A stretch of 64,000 bases of DNA from Pseudomonas mandelii (GTDB taxonomy: Bacteria; Pseudomonadota; Gammaproteobacteria; Pseudomonadales; Pseudomonadaceae), in assembly GCF_006438925.1 (NCBI RefSeq), contig NZ_RCZA01000002.1, forward strand, positions 186,001-250,000. Direction: 5' to 3'. This document shows positions 51,895 to 60,644 of the stretch, piece after piece; the stretch's first letter is position 1; each line of letters starts with the position of its first letter. A program made the translations under genes and the position numbers. The notes beneath the pieces are model-generated. The model ran no database searches, had not been told where the DNA came from, and saw nothing but the letters and a program-made list of their open reading frames with translations.

Positions 51895-53508
51895 ATGGCT
51901 ACTCCTTCCTTCACCGCCGCCCACGCGCCCACCAGTAGCGCCAAACCGCACCTCGATAAAAAGCCCGGCTTGCTCACCATCGTGATTTTCTTCGCAGTGC
52001 TGGGGAGCGGGCTGTTGTTCACCGCCTACAGCCTGATGCACGACATGAATGAACTCGGCACCGTGGTGACCACCTGGACGCCGTTTCTACTGTTGGGCGT
52101 GGCGCTGCTGATTGCCCTCGGTTTTGAGTTCGTCAACGGTTTTCACGACACCGCCAACGCCGTGGCCACAGTGATTTACACCAACTCCTTGCCGCCGAAT
52201 TTCGCGGTGGCCTGGTCCGGGTTCTTCAACTTCCTCGGGGTGCTGCTGTCCAGCGGCGCGGTGGCGTTCGGCATCATCGCCCTGCTGCCGGTGGAGCTGA
52301 TTCTGCAAGTCGGTTCCTCCGCCGGTTTCGCGATGATTTTCGCCCTGTTGATCGCCGCGATCCTGTGGAACCTCGGCACCTGGTGGCTGGGCTTGCCGGC
52401 GTCTTCGTCGCACACCCTGATCGGCTCGATCATCGGTGTCGGCGTGGCCAATGCCCTGATGCACGGTCGTGACGGCACCAGCGGCGTGGACTGGGCGCAG
52501 GCAACCAAAGTCGGTTACGCGCTGTTGCTGTCGCCGCTGATCGGCTTCGCGTTCGCCGCGCTGTTACTGCTGGCCTTGCGGGCTTTCGTCAAGAATCGTG
52601 CGCTGTATAAAGCACCGAAGGGCAACACGCCGCCACCTTGGTGGATTCGCGGCATGTTGATCCTGACCTGCACCGGTGTGTCTTTCGCTCACGGTTCCAA
52701 CGACGGCCAGAAAGGCATGGGCCTGATCATGCTGATTCTGGTCGGCACGCTGCCGATGGCTTACGCACTGAACCGCACCATGCCGGCGGACCAGGCGCTG
52801 CAGTTTGCCGCCGTGGCCGAAGTCACCCAACAAGCGCTGGTCAAAAGTTCGCCGCTGCCAGCGCCCGCCGATCCTCGCGCGGTGTTGTCCGAATACATGC
52901 GCAGCAAGGAAGCCTCACCCCAACTGATCCCCGCCCTCGCCGCCTTGACCGGCTATATCGGGAACGAAGTGAAGGGCTACGGCTCACTCTCGAAAGTCCC
53001 GGCCGAGGCCATGGGCAACGTGCGTAACGACATGTACCTGACCAGCGAAACCATTCGCCTGATGGACAAAAACAAGGTCGGCAACTTCGACGCCGACACC
53101 AGCGGCAAGCTGCAACTGTTCAAGCAGCAGATCGACAACGCCACACGGTTCATTCCCCTATGGGTGAAAATCGCGGTGGCCATCGCCTTGGGGCTGGGCA
53201 CCATGGTCGGCTGGAAACGTATCGTGGTGACGGTCGGCGAGAAGATCGGCAAGACCCACCTGACGTATGCGCAAGGCGCCTCGGCGGAAACCGTCGCGAT
53301 GCTGACCATCGGCGCGGCGGACATGTTCGGCCTGCCGGTGTCGACCACACACGTACTGTCATCGGGCGTGGCCGGGACCATGGTCGCCAACGGCGGCGGC
53401 TTGCAGATGAAGACCATCCGCAACCTGCTGATGGCCTGGGTGCTGACCTTGCCGGCGGCGATTTTGTTGTCGGGCAGTTTGTATTGGCTCTTCACCAAAC
53501 TCTTCTGA
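51895..53508 (+). CDS. pit: Inorganic phosphate transporter, PiT family
   Basis: 537 residues from ATG 51895, which has AGGA upstream; ATG 51859 is possible but lacks a ribosome site. About ten membrane segments. Duplicated PiT motifs: GFEFVNGFHDTANAVATVIYT near residue 72 and FAHGSNDGQKGMGLI near residue 262, plus GLPVSTTHVLSSGVAGTM. Moves metal phosphate with protons across the inner membrane. Symbol given for the family; no Pho box was recognised. Confidence 0.92.
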   Translation: MATPSFTAAHAPTSSAKPHLDKKPGLLTIVIFFAVLGSGLLFTAYSLMHDMNELGTVVTTWTPFLLLGVALLIALGFEFVNGFHDTANAVATVIYTNSLPPNFAVAWSGFFNFLGVLLSSGAVAFGIIALLPVELILQVGSSAGFAMIFALLIAAILWNLGTWWLGLPASSSHTLIGSIIGVGVANALMHGRDGTSGVDWAQATKVGYALLLSPLIGFAFAALLLLALRAFVKNRALYKAPKGNTPPPWWIRGMLILTCTGVSFAHGSNDGQKGMGLIMLILVGTLPMAYALNRTMPADQALQFAAVAEVTQQALVKSSPLPAPADPRAVLSEYMRSKEASPQLIPALAALTGYIGNEVKGYGSLSKVPAEAMGNVRNDMYLTSETIRLMDKNKVGNFDADTSGKLQLFKQQIDNATRFIPLWVKIAVAIALGLGTMVGWKRIVVTVGEKIGKTHLTYAQGASAETVAMLTIGAADMFGLPVSTTHVLSSGVAGTMVANGGGLQMKTIRNLLMAWVLTLPAAILLSGSLYWLFTKLF

Positions 53509-53523
53509 AGCCGCGCAATACCC

Positions 53524-53613
53524 TGTGGGAGCGAGCTTGCTCGCGATGAGGCCATCACATTCAACATCGATGTTGACTGCCAGTCCGCTATCGCGAGCAA
53601 GCTCGCTCCCACA
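53524..53613. repeat. REPIN, family A (CTTGCTCGCGA subtype)
   Basis: Arms TGTGGGAGCGAGCTTGCTCG and complement, spacer ~45 bp; between convergent pit and LysR genes. Confidence 0.87.
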
Positions 53614-53629
53614 GGTTTTGTATTATTTT

Positions 53630-54526
53630 TCAAGTGGTGGACTGGATCACTTGCCCGAGCCAATCCATGAACGCTCTCACCCGCAACGGTAAATGCCGTT
53701 GCCGGGCGTAGAGCAGCGAAACCTCCATGGATGGCGCATTGAATTGCGGCAGCACCGCCACCAGCTCGCCGCTGCGCAGGTGGGGCTGCATGCCCATCAG
53801 CGGCGCCTGGATCAAACCAAAACCGCCTAGACACGCCGACTCGTAACAATCGGTGCTGTTGACCGTGACGCTGCCCGCCATTGGCAATCGATGCAGCTTG
53901 CCCTCTTGCTCGTACAAAAAACCCTCCGACCGCGAACCCAATACGCCGACGTAATGGACCAGTCGATGCTGCGTCAGGTCTTCGAGCCGTTCAGGCACGC
54001 CATAACGCTGCAGATACTCGGGGCTGGCGCAGTTGACCATGGTGAAATCGCACAAGTGACGCGCGACCACCGATTGATCCGGCTGCGCGCCGACTCGCAC
54101 CACGCAATCAAACCCTTCGCTGAGCACATCGACCCGGCGGTCGGTGCTGCTGATTTCCAGCTCGAGATTGGGGTGCTGAGCCATGAACTCGGGCAGACGC
54201 GGCATCACCACCCGACGGGCCAGAATGTTCGGCATGTCGATGCGAATCCGCCCAACGAGCGACGCTTCGTCCTGGCGGAACAACCCTTCGATTTCGTCCA
54301 TGTGCGACAGCAAATCCTTGCTGCGCTCGTACAACACCAGGCCATCCTGAGTCGCCTGAACCTTACGCGTGGTGCGTTGCAGTAACCGCGTGCCTACCAG
54401 CATTTCGAGGGCCTGGACGTGCTCGGACACGGTGGACCTGGGCAAACCCAGGCTTTCACCGGCGAGGGTAAAACTCGACATCTCGGTGACGCGAACGAAA
54501 GTGCGCAACAGTTCCAGCTTGTTCAT
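53630..54526 (-). CDS. LysR-family regulator
   Basis: 298 residues, N-terminal helix-turn-helix EMSSFTLAGESLGLPRSTVSEHVQALE, residues ~15-42, then a substrate-binding domain. Divergent from the short-chain dehydrogenase at 54648, its probable target; the 121-bp gap holds the inverted repeat TTATC-N11-GATAA. Confidence 0.92.
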   Translation of the reverse strand: MNKLELLRTFVRVTEMSSFTLAGESLGLPRSTVSEHVQALEMLVGTRLLQRTTRKVQATQDGLVLYERSKDLLSHMDEIEGLFRQDEASLVGRIRIDMPNILARRVVMPRLPEFMAQHPNLELEISSTDRRVDVLSEGFDCVVRVGAQPDQSVVARHLCDFTMVNCASPEYLQRYGVPERLEDLTQHRLVHYVGVLGSRSEGFLYEQEGKLHRLPMAGSVTVNSTDCYESACLGGFGLIQAPLMGMQPHLRSGELVAVLPQFNAPSMEVSLLYARQRHLPLRVRAFMDWLGQVIQSTT

Positions 54527-54580
54527 GGGCCGACCTTTATTGTTCGGATCAACCGACCAGTGATTCCGATTTCAGCCTGT

Positions 54581-54601
54581 TTATCACTTCAGGACGGATA
54601 A
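54581..54601. promoter_or_regulatory. Inverted repeat in the LysR/SDR promoter gap
   Basis: TTATC-N11-GATAA, extended by GT / AAAC flanks, 46 bp before the SDR start. LysR-type regulators often use such spaced dyads. Confidence 0.4.
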
Positions 54602-54647
54602 ATAAACTTCCTCCACATCATCACCCACTGCTCCTTGAGGAAGCCCC

Positions 54648-55406
54648 ATGAACCGTAAAATCGCACTGATCACCGGCGCCAGCCGCGGCCTTGGCAAAAA
54701 CGCAGCCCTGCATTTGGCAGCCCAAGGCATCGACATCATCGGCACCTACAACAGCCGCGCCGAAGAGGCACAAGCACTGGTCACAGAAATCGAAACCCTC
54801 GGCGCTCGTGCAGTCATGCTGCAACTGGACGTTGGTCAGAGTGAAGGCTTCGCAGATTTCGCCACGCAGGTCGCCAATGTGTTGCGCAGCCGTTTTGATC
54901 GCGAGCACTTCGACTTTTTGCTCAACAACGCCGGCATCGGCCTGAATGCGACTTTCGTTGACACCACCGTCGCCCAGTTCGATTTACTGATGAACATCCA
55001 TCTGAAGGGGCCGTTCTTCCTCACCCAGAACCTGCTTCCGCTGATGGCTGACGGTGGCCGTATCCTCAACGTTTCCAGCGGTCTGACCCGCTTCTGCTTG
55101 CCGGGTTACGGCGCCTACGCGGCGATGAAAGGCGCGATGGAAGTGCTGACGCGTTATCAGGCCAAGGAACTCGGTGCGCGCGGCATTTCCGTGAATACCC
55201 TGGCACCCGGGGCGATCGAAACCGATTTCGGCGGCGGCACGGTGCGTGATAACAGCGACGTGAACAGCTATGTCGCCGGCAATACCGCGTTGGGGCGCGT
55301 TGGTCATCCGGACGATATCGGCGCCGCGATTGCGCTGCTGCTGGCACCGGGCAGCCAGTGGATTAACGGGCAGCGCGTGGAAGCGTCGGGCGGGATGTTT
55401 TTGTAA
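54648..55406 (+). CDS. Short-chain dehydrogenase/reductase
   Basis: 252 residues. Classical SDR: TGASRGLGKNAA (NAD(P) glycine motif TGxxxGxG) near residue 9, NNAGIG near residue 90, catalytic Ser in NVSSGLTRF and the YGAYAAMKG pair (YxxxK). The cofactor loop following beta 2 (YNSRAEEA) suggests NADP. Substrate unknown. Divergent from a LysR gene. Confidence 0.93.
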   Translation: MNRKIALITGASRGLGKNAALHLAAQGIDIIGTYNSRAEEAQALVTEIETLGARAVMLQLDVGQSEGFADFATQVANVLRSRFDREHFDFLLNNAGIGLNATFVDTTVAQFDLLMNIHLKGPFFLTQNLLPLMADGGRILNVSSGLTRFCLPGYGAYAAMKGAMEVLTRYQAKELGARGISVNTLAPGAIETDFGGGTVRDNSDVNSYVAGNTALGRVGHPDDIGAAIALLLAPGSQWINGQRVEASGGMFL

Positions 55407-55414
55407 ACGCCATC

Positions 55415-55511
55415 AAGATCAAAAGATCGCAGCCTCGTTTCACTCGACAGCTCCTACATTGGAATGCGATCCCTGTAGGAGCTGTCGAGTGAAACGAGGC
55501 TGCGATCTTTT
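55415..55511. repeat. REPIN, family B
   Basis: Arms AAGATCAAAAGATCGCAGCC...CGACAGCTCCTACA and the complement TGTAGGAGCTGTCGAG...GATCTTTTG; between convergent SDR and PACE genes. Confidence 0.86.
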
Positions 55512-55515
55512 GCTT

Positions 55516-55953
55516 TTATCCCGAGACAGCCTGGCGCATCACCACCCGCTCACGCACCACGTCATAGACCCAGTGGTAGACGTAGGTGTATGGCAGGAAA
55601 AACAGCAGCACACCGATGTCCAGCAGGAACGCTTGCCACAGGCTGACCTTCAGCCACCAGGCAATCAACGGCACACCCACCGCGACCAGACCGCCTTCGA
55701 ACAACAGCGCATGGACAACACGTACCCACGCGTTGTGCACGATGTCGTAGTGTTTGAGCGCACGGTCGAACAACCCGTTGAAGACCACGTTCCAGGCCAG
55801 GGCAAGTGCCGCGATAGCCATGGTCACGACGCCCATTTCGACCATCGGTTTGTCCATGATCCACGCCAGCAGCGGCGTACAGATCAGGATGGCCAACAAT
55901 TCGAAACCAATGGCCTGGAAAATACGTTCAGTAATGGATTTGTTGGCGCTCAT
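55516..55953 (-). CDS. PACE-family efflux transporter (AceI-like)
   Basis: 145 residues from ATG 55953 with AGAGGAG upstream. Four transmembrane helices in two bacterial transmembrane pair repeats; the conserved membrane glutamate of TM1 is in QAIGFELLAILICTPLLAWIMDK (Glu18). Second repeat includes HALLFEGGLVAVGVPLIAWWL. Exports biocides such as chlorhexidine or short diamines. Divergent from the LysR gene at 56044, like aceI-aceR. Confidence 0.9.
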   Translation of the reverse strand: MSANKSITERIFQAIGFELLAILICTPLLAWIMDKPMVEMGVVTMAIAALALAWNVVFNGLFDRALKHYDIVHNAWVRVVHALLFEGGLVAVGVPLIAWWLKVSLWQAFLLDIGVLLFFLPYTYVYHWVYDVVRERVVMRQAVSG

Positions 55954-56043
55954 GGCCAGACTCCTCTGAGTGACTGTGGTTGCCATGATCCTTCTTCACT
56001 CCGATACTTCATAACCAATAACCATCGATCAAGGCGATAGTTC

Positions 56044-56898
56044 ATGGCCTCCCAAGAAGTGTTGCAGGCCTTCGTTCAGGCAGCGACTCAAGGCTCGTTT
56101 TCCGCCGCGGCGCGCAAATTGGGCCGCAGTCAGTCGACCATCAGCGCCGCCGTGGCCAGCCTTGAAATCGACTTGAACCTGACGCTGTTCGACCGCAGCA
56201 GCCGCAAACCGAGCCTGACCCCGGCCGGGCACGTGATGCTGCAACGGGCCGAGGACATTCTGGCCGCCAGCAGCCGACTGGAAATGGCCGCCAGCCAACT
56301 GTCCCAAGGGGTCGAGCCGAAGCTGACCGTGGCGATTTCCGACACGTATCAGTCCGACCGATTCGAAGCGGCGCTCAGCGCCTTCGAGCAGCGTTATCCG
56401 GACCTGGAACTTGAATGCCTGATCGCCGAGTGCGATGACTTGGTGGCGTTGGTGCAACGGGGTCGGGCGCATGTGGCCTTCGCCGAAAAACAGGACAGCT
56501 ACCCGCCGGACCTGGTCAGTTCGACCATGGAAGAACGGGCCGAAATTGCCCTGTTCGTGTCCCGCGAACATCCGTTGGCGGCGCTGAGCCACATCAATCA
56601 GGACGTGTTGCAACAACACCGGGAGCTGCGTCTGGCGACGATCGTCAATCCGTATGAAAGCCGGGCAAAGGGGCGCGTCTGGTCGGCGCCGAGTTACCTG
56701 ATGCTGCTGGAAATGGCTCAGGGCGGATTCGGCTGGGCACCGTTGCCCCGGTGGCTGGTGGAGCGGTTTGGGCCTGGGACGTTGCAGGAACTGGACGTGC
56801 GCGGCTGGCCAAAACCGGTGTTCGTCGATGCACTGTGGTCGCGGCTGCATCCGCCAGGTCCGGCGGGGAGTTGGTTGCTCGGTAAGATGCTGGAATAG
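56044..56898 (+). CDS. LysR-family regulator (AceR-like by position)
   Basis: 284 residues. Helix-turn-helix GSFSAAARKLGRSQSTISAAVASLE, residues ~17-41. C-terminal effector domain ends at 284 without a tail. Divergent from the PACE pump gene, 90 bp apart, so likely its inducer-responsive activator. Confidence 0.92.
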   Translation: MASQEVLQAFVQAATQGSFSAAARKLGRSQSTISAAVASLEIDLNLTLFDRSSRKPSLTPAGHVMLQRAEDILAASSRLEMAASQLSQGVEPKLTVAISDTYQSDRFEAALSAFEQRYPDLELECLIAECDDLVALVQRGRAHVAFAEKQDSYPPDLVSSTMEERAEIALFVSREHPLAALSHINQDVLQQHRELRLATIVNPYESRAKGRVWSAPSYLMLLEMAQGGFGWAPLPRWLVERFGPGTLQELDVRGWPKPVFVDALWSRLHPPGPAGSWLLGKMLE

Positions 56899-56926
56899 CG
56901 GCGCTGCCATCGTCGGAACGCCGCCC

Positions 56927-56986
56927 GGAGCAAGCTCGCTCCCACAGGGTTTGCGCTAAACCTGTGGGAGCGAGCTTGCTCGCGAT
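56927..56986. repeat. REPIN, family A, short spacer
   Basis: Left arm truncated, GGAGCAAGCTCGCTCCCACA; right arm TGTGGGAGCGAGCTTGCTCG; spacer ~17 bp. Confidence 0.8.
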
Positions 56987-57004
56987 GGGGCCGGCGAATT
57001 CACC

Positions 57005-58240
57005 TTATTGTAAAGCCATGATCCGGGCCTCGATAAACCTCCGTTCCGGCACTTGCTGCGTCAACTCAAGCGCCCGTTCATAAGCCGCCCGCGCCTCATC
57101 AACCCTTCCCAACTGCCGACAAAATTCCCCCCGCGCCGCGTGCGCCAAGTGGTAATCCAGCAAATCCCCCCGACCCAGAATCCCGTCTACCAACGCCAAG
57201 CCCGCCAACGGCCCATCCCGTTTGGAGATCGCCGCCGCACGGTTCAATTCGATCACTGGCGAAGGCGCCGCCCGCAACAGCACGTCATACAGACCCACAA
57301 TCTCCAGCCAGTCCGTTTCCGCCGCCGTGGGCGCTTCGGCATGCGACGCCGCAATCGCCGCTTGCAGGCAATAAGGCCCGAAGCGCCGAGTCGTCAGCGC
57401 CCGCTCTACCAACGCGCAACCTTCTTCGATCATCGAAGCGTCCCACAACGAACGGTCCTGCTCATCCAGCACGACCAACTCTCCGCTCGCCGATGTCCTG
57501 GCCGGGCGACGGGACTCGTGCAGCAGCATCAGCGCCAGCAGCCCCATCACCTCGGGTTCGGGCAGTAGTTCCATCAGCAAACGACCGAGCCGAATCGCCT
57601 CGCGGGTCAAATCATCACGGGTCAGTTCCGCGCCCATGGACGCGGAATAGCCTTCGTTGAACACCAGGTAAATCACCCGCAGCACGCTGTCCAGGCGCTC
57701 GGGCAATTCCGCCAGGGTCGGCACTTGATAAGGAATTTTCGCGTCACGGATTTTGGCCTTGGCGCGCACGATGCGCTGGGCGATGGTCGCTGGCGCCGAC
57801 AGAAAGGCTCGGGCGATTTCTTCCGTGGTCAGGTCGCAGACTTCGCGCAGCGTCAACGGCACCTGGGCGTCCGCCGCGAGTGCCGGGTGACAACAGGTGA
57901 AGATCAGGCGCAGGCGATCGTCTTCCACGTCTTCGTCACTCCAGTCGGCCTGCTCCAGCGCCTCCAGTTGAGCGATCAACATCGGTTGCGACGCGATGAA
58001 GCGTGCGCGCCGACGCAACACATCAATGGCCTTGAAACGCCCGGTGGACACGAGCCAGGTACGCGGATTGTCCGGTACACCGTCACGCTGCCAGCGCTCG
58101 ACCGCGACGAAAAACGCCTCGTGCAAGGCTTCTTCGGCGAGGTCGAAATCGCCGAGCAAACGGATCAGGGTCGCCAGGATCCGCCGTGAGTCTTCGCGGT
58201 AAACCTGCTCGACCCGCGCCCGTACCGACTCGGCCGACAT
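57005..58240 (-). CDS. ECF42-type RNA polymerase sigma factor
   Basis: 411 residues from ATG 58240, which overlaps the stop of the DGPF gene by one base (TGATG); a further 15 upstream codons are rejected. Sigma region 2 lies in LATLIRLLGDFDLAEEALHEAFFVAVERWQ, region 4 in LTLREVCDLTTEEIARAFLSAPATIAQRIVRAKAKI. The ~220-residue C-terminal extension with helical repeats (AAAISKRDGPLAGLALVDGIL) is characteristic of ECF42 and may replace an anti-sigma factor. Partner DGPF protein is directly upstream. Confidence 0.92.
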   Translation of the reverse strand: MSAESVRARVEQVYREDSRRILATLIRLLGDFDLAEEALHEAFFVAVERWQRDGVPDNPRTWLVSTGRFKAIDVLRRRARFIASQPMLIAQLEALEQADWSDEDVEDDRLRLIFTCCHPALAADAQVPLTLREVCDLTTEEIARAFLSAPATIAQRIVRAKAKIRDAKIPYQVPTLAELPERLDSVLRVIYLVFNEGYSASMGAELTRDDLTREAIRLGRLLMELLPEPEVMGLLALMLLHESRRPARTSASGELVVLDEQDRSLWDASMIEEGCALVERALTTRRFGPYCLQAAIAASHAEAPTAAETDWLEIVGLYDVLLRAAPSPVIELNRAAAISKRDGPLAGLALVDGILGRGDLLDYHLAHAARGEFCRQLGRVDEARAAYERALELTQQVPERRFIEARIMALQ

Positions 58241-58590
58241 CAGGCGCGGGTATTCAACTGACGAACGGGACGCACCTCGACACAACCGACCCGGGCCGCC
58301 GGGATGTTGCCGGCAACCTGGATGGCTTCATTGAGGTCCTTGGCATCGATCAGGTAGAAGCCGGCCAATTGCTCCTTGGTTTCGGCGAACGGGCCGTCAG
58401 TGATAGACATTTTCCCGTTGCGCATCCGCACCGTGGTCGCGGTCTGCACCGACTCCAGCGCCTCGGCGGCGACCATTCGGCCGCTGCCCTGGATCGCCTC
58501 GGCGTAAGCCATGCATTCAGCGTCATTCGGGCTTTCGGGCAGCGAGTGCAACTCGTGCTCGTTGCTGTAGACCAGGCATAAATACTTCAT
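58240..58590 (-). CDS. YCII-related DGPF-domain protein
   Basis: 116 residues from ATG 58590. Contains MSITDGPFAETKEQLAGFYLIDAKDLNEAIQVA, with the DGPF motif that names the family. These proteins are nearly always paired with ECF42 sigma factors; the biochemical role is unknown. TGATG overlap with the sigma gene, 80 bp downstream of the SnoaL-like gene. Confidence 0.93.
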   Translation of the reverse strand: MKYLCLVYSNEHELHSLPESPNDAECMAYAEAIQGSGRMVAAEALESVQTATTVRMRNGKMSITDGPFAETKEQLAGFYLIDAKDLNEAIQVAGNIPAARVGCVEVRPVRQLNTRA

Positions 58591-58670
58591 GGGGCTCTCC
58601 TGAATCGAACGGATCAACTATGGCTGCTGATTGACGCTTTCGCGACATTCCCGACGAATCGGCCTGACGC

Positions 58671-59096
58671 TCAGGGTTCCAGGTTGAACAGCGCCGTGCC
58701 GCTCATCATGTCGAACGGGGCCGACCAGTGTTCGTGGACGATGCGCCATTGCCCATCGTCGCGCCGATAGCAGGCAGTCACGCGCATCCAGCAGGCCTGG
58801 GTTTCGCCCTTCTCGTTGGTGCCGCCGCAATGGGCCAGCCAATGGGCGAAGGCGATATGCTCGTCCGCCACGATATTCATATGGTCGAAATCAAACTTGT
58901 GCGCGCCCTGGCACATTTCCATGCATTCCTGCCAATGCGCGCGGTAGGCGGCCTTGCCCCGAAACTGCAGGGCCTTGACCGCGTCGTAGGAGACGATGTC
59001 CTCGGCATACAGGGGCATGAGTTTCTCGACATCCTTGGCGATGACCGCCTGACGATAGGTGTCGATCAGGGTCTGGATTTCGTGGGTAGCGTTCAT
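58671..59096 (-). CDS. SnoaL-like NTF2-fold protein
   Basis: 141 residues from ATG 59096. DUF4440/SnoaL fold: TLIDTYRQAVIAKDVEKLMPLYAEDIVSYDAV, RVTACYRRDDGQWRIVHEHWSAPFD. Cavity-forming small protein, polyketide cyclase-like or stress-related. First gene of the apparent operon with the DGPF and ECF42 genes, so likely a target or ligand-sensing member. Confidence 0.87.
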   Translation of the reverse strand: MNATHEIQTLIDTYRQAVIAKDVEKLMPLYAEDIVSYDAVKALQFRGKAAYRAHWQECMEMCQGAHKFDFDHMNIVADEHIAFAHWLAHCGGTNEKGETQACWMRVTACYRRDDGQWRIVHEHWSAPFDMMSGTALFNLEP

Positions 59097-59236
59097 GGTG
59101 GTTCTCCGTGGTTTTTGTTGTGAAGACACCCTTAGTCGTCTGGCGAAAAGCCAAATCGACAGCCCAAATAAAAATAATCCATGGACGCAAACTCGTTAGA
59201 ATCCGAAACACATTTTGTTGGAAAAAGGACACTCCA

Positions 59237-59722
59237 GTGACAGCCCGACTCGTGCCTTACGACAGCCTGAACGCGCTCCAGCGCCAGCAGGTCGAGGCCA
59301 TTGAAGTTCACAAAGAGCAGATCAGGTTCTCCGGCGACATTCACGGTGCGTTGCACACCTTGCTGTCCAAACCCGGCCCCGGCGTCAAAGGATTTGCGCT
59401 ACTGGTCGAGGATGTTCCCGTGGCCTTTCTGCTGCTCAAACGCCCGCCCGTATTGCCAACGTGGGCCGATGAACACAGCGCCACCCTTCACGCACTGCAA
59501 GTCGATCATCGGGCTCAGGGCAAAGGCTATGGCAAGGCCTGCCTGCAAGCCCTGCCCTACGTGGCGCGTCAGGCGTTTCCGGAAATAAAGGGGCTGGAGT
59601 TGTCGGTGGATGCGGATAACGCATCGGCCATTGCGCTTTACGCAAAATTCGGCTGGGTCGACAGCGGCGAAGCCTACAGGGGCCGGATCGGTTACGAACG
59701 GCGCATGGGTCTGATTTTCTGA
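59237..59722 (+). CDS. GNAT-family N-acetyltransferase
   Basis: 161 residues with GTG 59237 as start, backed by AAAAGGA; the open frame upstream to 59108 is longer but lacks a ribosome site and family match. Acetyl-CoA motif ALQVDHRAQGKGYGKACLQALPYVARQAF near residue 92, then GLELSVDADNASAIALYAKFGWVDSGE, the C-terminal acceptor end. Substrate unknown. Divergent from the SnoaL-ECF42 operon. Confidence 0.88.
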   Translation: MTARLVPYDSLNALQRQQVEAIEVHKEQIRFSGDIHGALHTLLSKPGPGVKGFALLVEDVPVAFLLLKRPPVLPTWADEHSATLHALQVDHRAQGKGYGKACLQALPYVARQAFPEIKGLELSVDADNASAIALYAKFGWVDSGEAYRGRIGYERRMGLIF

Positions 59723-59729
59723 GGTAGTT

Positions 59730-60335
59730 ATGCTCGACAGCATCGAAGAACTGGAAGCCCTCTATGGCCAACCCCACGACCGCGCCGTGCGCAAGCAGAT
59801 CCCCTTTCTGAACGACGATTATCAGGCGATGGTCCGCGCCTCGCCGCTGGTGATCGTCAGCTCGGTGGGACCTGACGGGATGGACGGTTCGCCGCGGGGC
59901 GACACGCCGGGTTTCGTGCGGATCATTGATGAACGCTCCCTGGCGATCCCCGATCGGCCAGGCAACAACCGCATCGACACCCTGCGCAACGTCGTGCTCG
60001 ATTCGCGGGTGTCGCTGCTGTTCATCATTCCCGGGATTGGCGAAACGTTGCGGGTTAACGGCACGGCACAGATCAGCGCCGAACCTGGGTTGCTGGAGAG
60101 CTTTGCGGTGAATGGCAAACCGGCGCGCACGGTGATGCTGGTGACGGTGGAAGCGGCGTATTTCCACTGCTCCAAGGCCATCGTTCGTTCGGATTTATGG
60201 AACCCTGAGAAACATCTGGAGCGCTCGGCGCTGCCGACGGCGGGTGCGTTTCACAAGCGGTTGAACGATGGGCAGTTCGATGCCGAGACATATGACCGCG
60301 AAGCTCCGGTGAGAGTGCGGGATAGCCTTTACTGA
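59730..60335 (+). CDS. PPOX-type FMN flavoprotein
   Basis: 201 residues, 8 bp after the GNAT gene and co-transcribed. Split-barrel FMN-binding fold: LVIVSSVGPDGMDGSPRGDTPGF near residue 43 and LLFIIPGIGETLRVNGTAQIS; C-terminal ...AYFHCSKAIVRSDLWNPEKH with a conserved CSKA-type motif. Matches the MSMEG_1061-like subfamily by recall. Probable oxidoreductase of unknown substrate. Confidence 0.85.
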   Translation: MLDSIEELEALYGQPHDRAVRKQIPFLNDDYQAMVRASPLVIVSSVGPDGMDGSPRGDTPGFVRIIDERSLAIPDRPGNNRIDTLRNVVLDSRVSLLFIIPGIGETLRVNGTAQISAEPGLLESFAVNGKPARTVMLVTVEAAYFHCSKAIVRSDLWNPEKHLERSALPTAGAFHKRLNDGQFDAETYDREAPVRVRDSLY

Positions 60336-60644
60336 CACGATCCTCCGCTTTGCTCCTACAGAGTCCCAGGCGGCGACCTGTAGGAGTAATCTCTCAAAGA
60401 AAAAAGAAACTTCACTCAAAGATTAAACAGTTGGACTTCAATGTTTGTAAGGCGCTTCTGATTTTATATATAAATATTGACGAACAGCCTATATCGACAC
60501 TAGGGTTTTAGCACATGAACGCTATTACTTCTGCGCTGGGGAACTCTAGGTAAAATACTCACCCCTCTTTTTTTTCAGAGCATTGTTGTTCAGGTTCAAG
60601 TGCCTCAGTTTATATTCTCGCCATTACCCTGGGAGCAACATGAA
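60336..60644. other. Transition into the A/T-rich island (309 bp)
   Basis: Contains a decayed family B REP arm (GTAGGAGTA at about 60379) and then A/T-rich sequence. Base composition changes near 60400. No gene is seen; a weak -35/-10 pair TTGTAA-N18-TATAAA (60445-60474) may drive the next gene. Confidence 0.5.
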
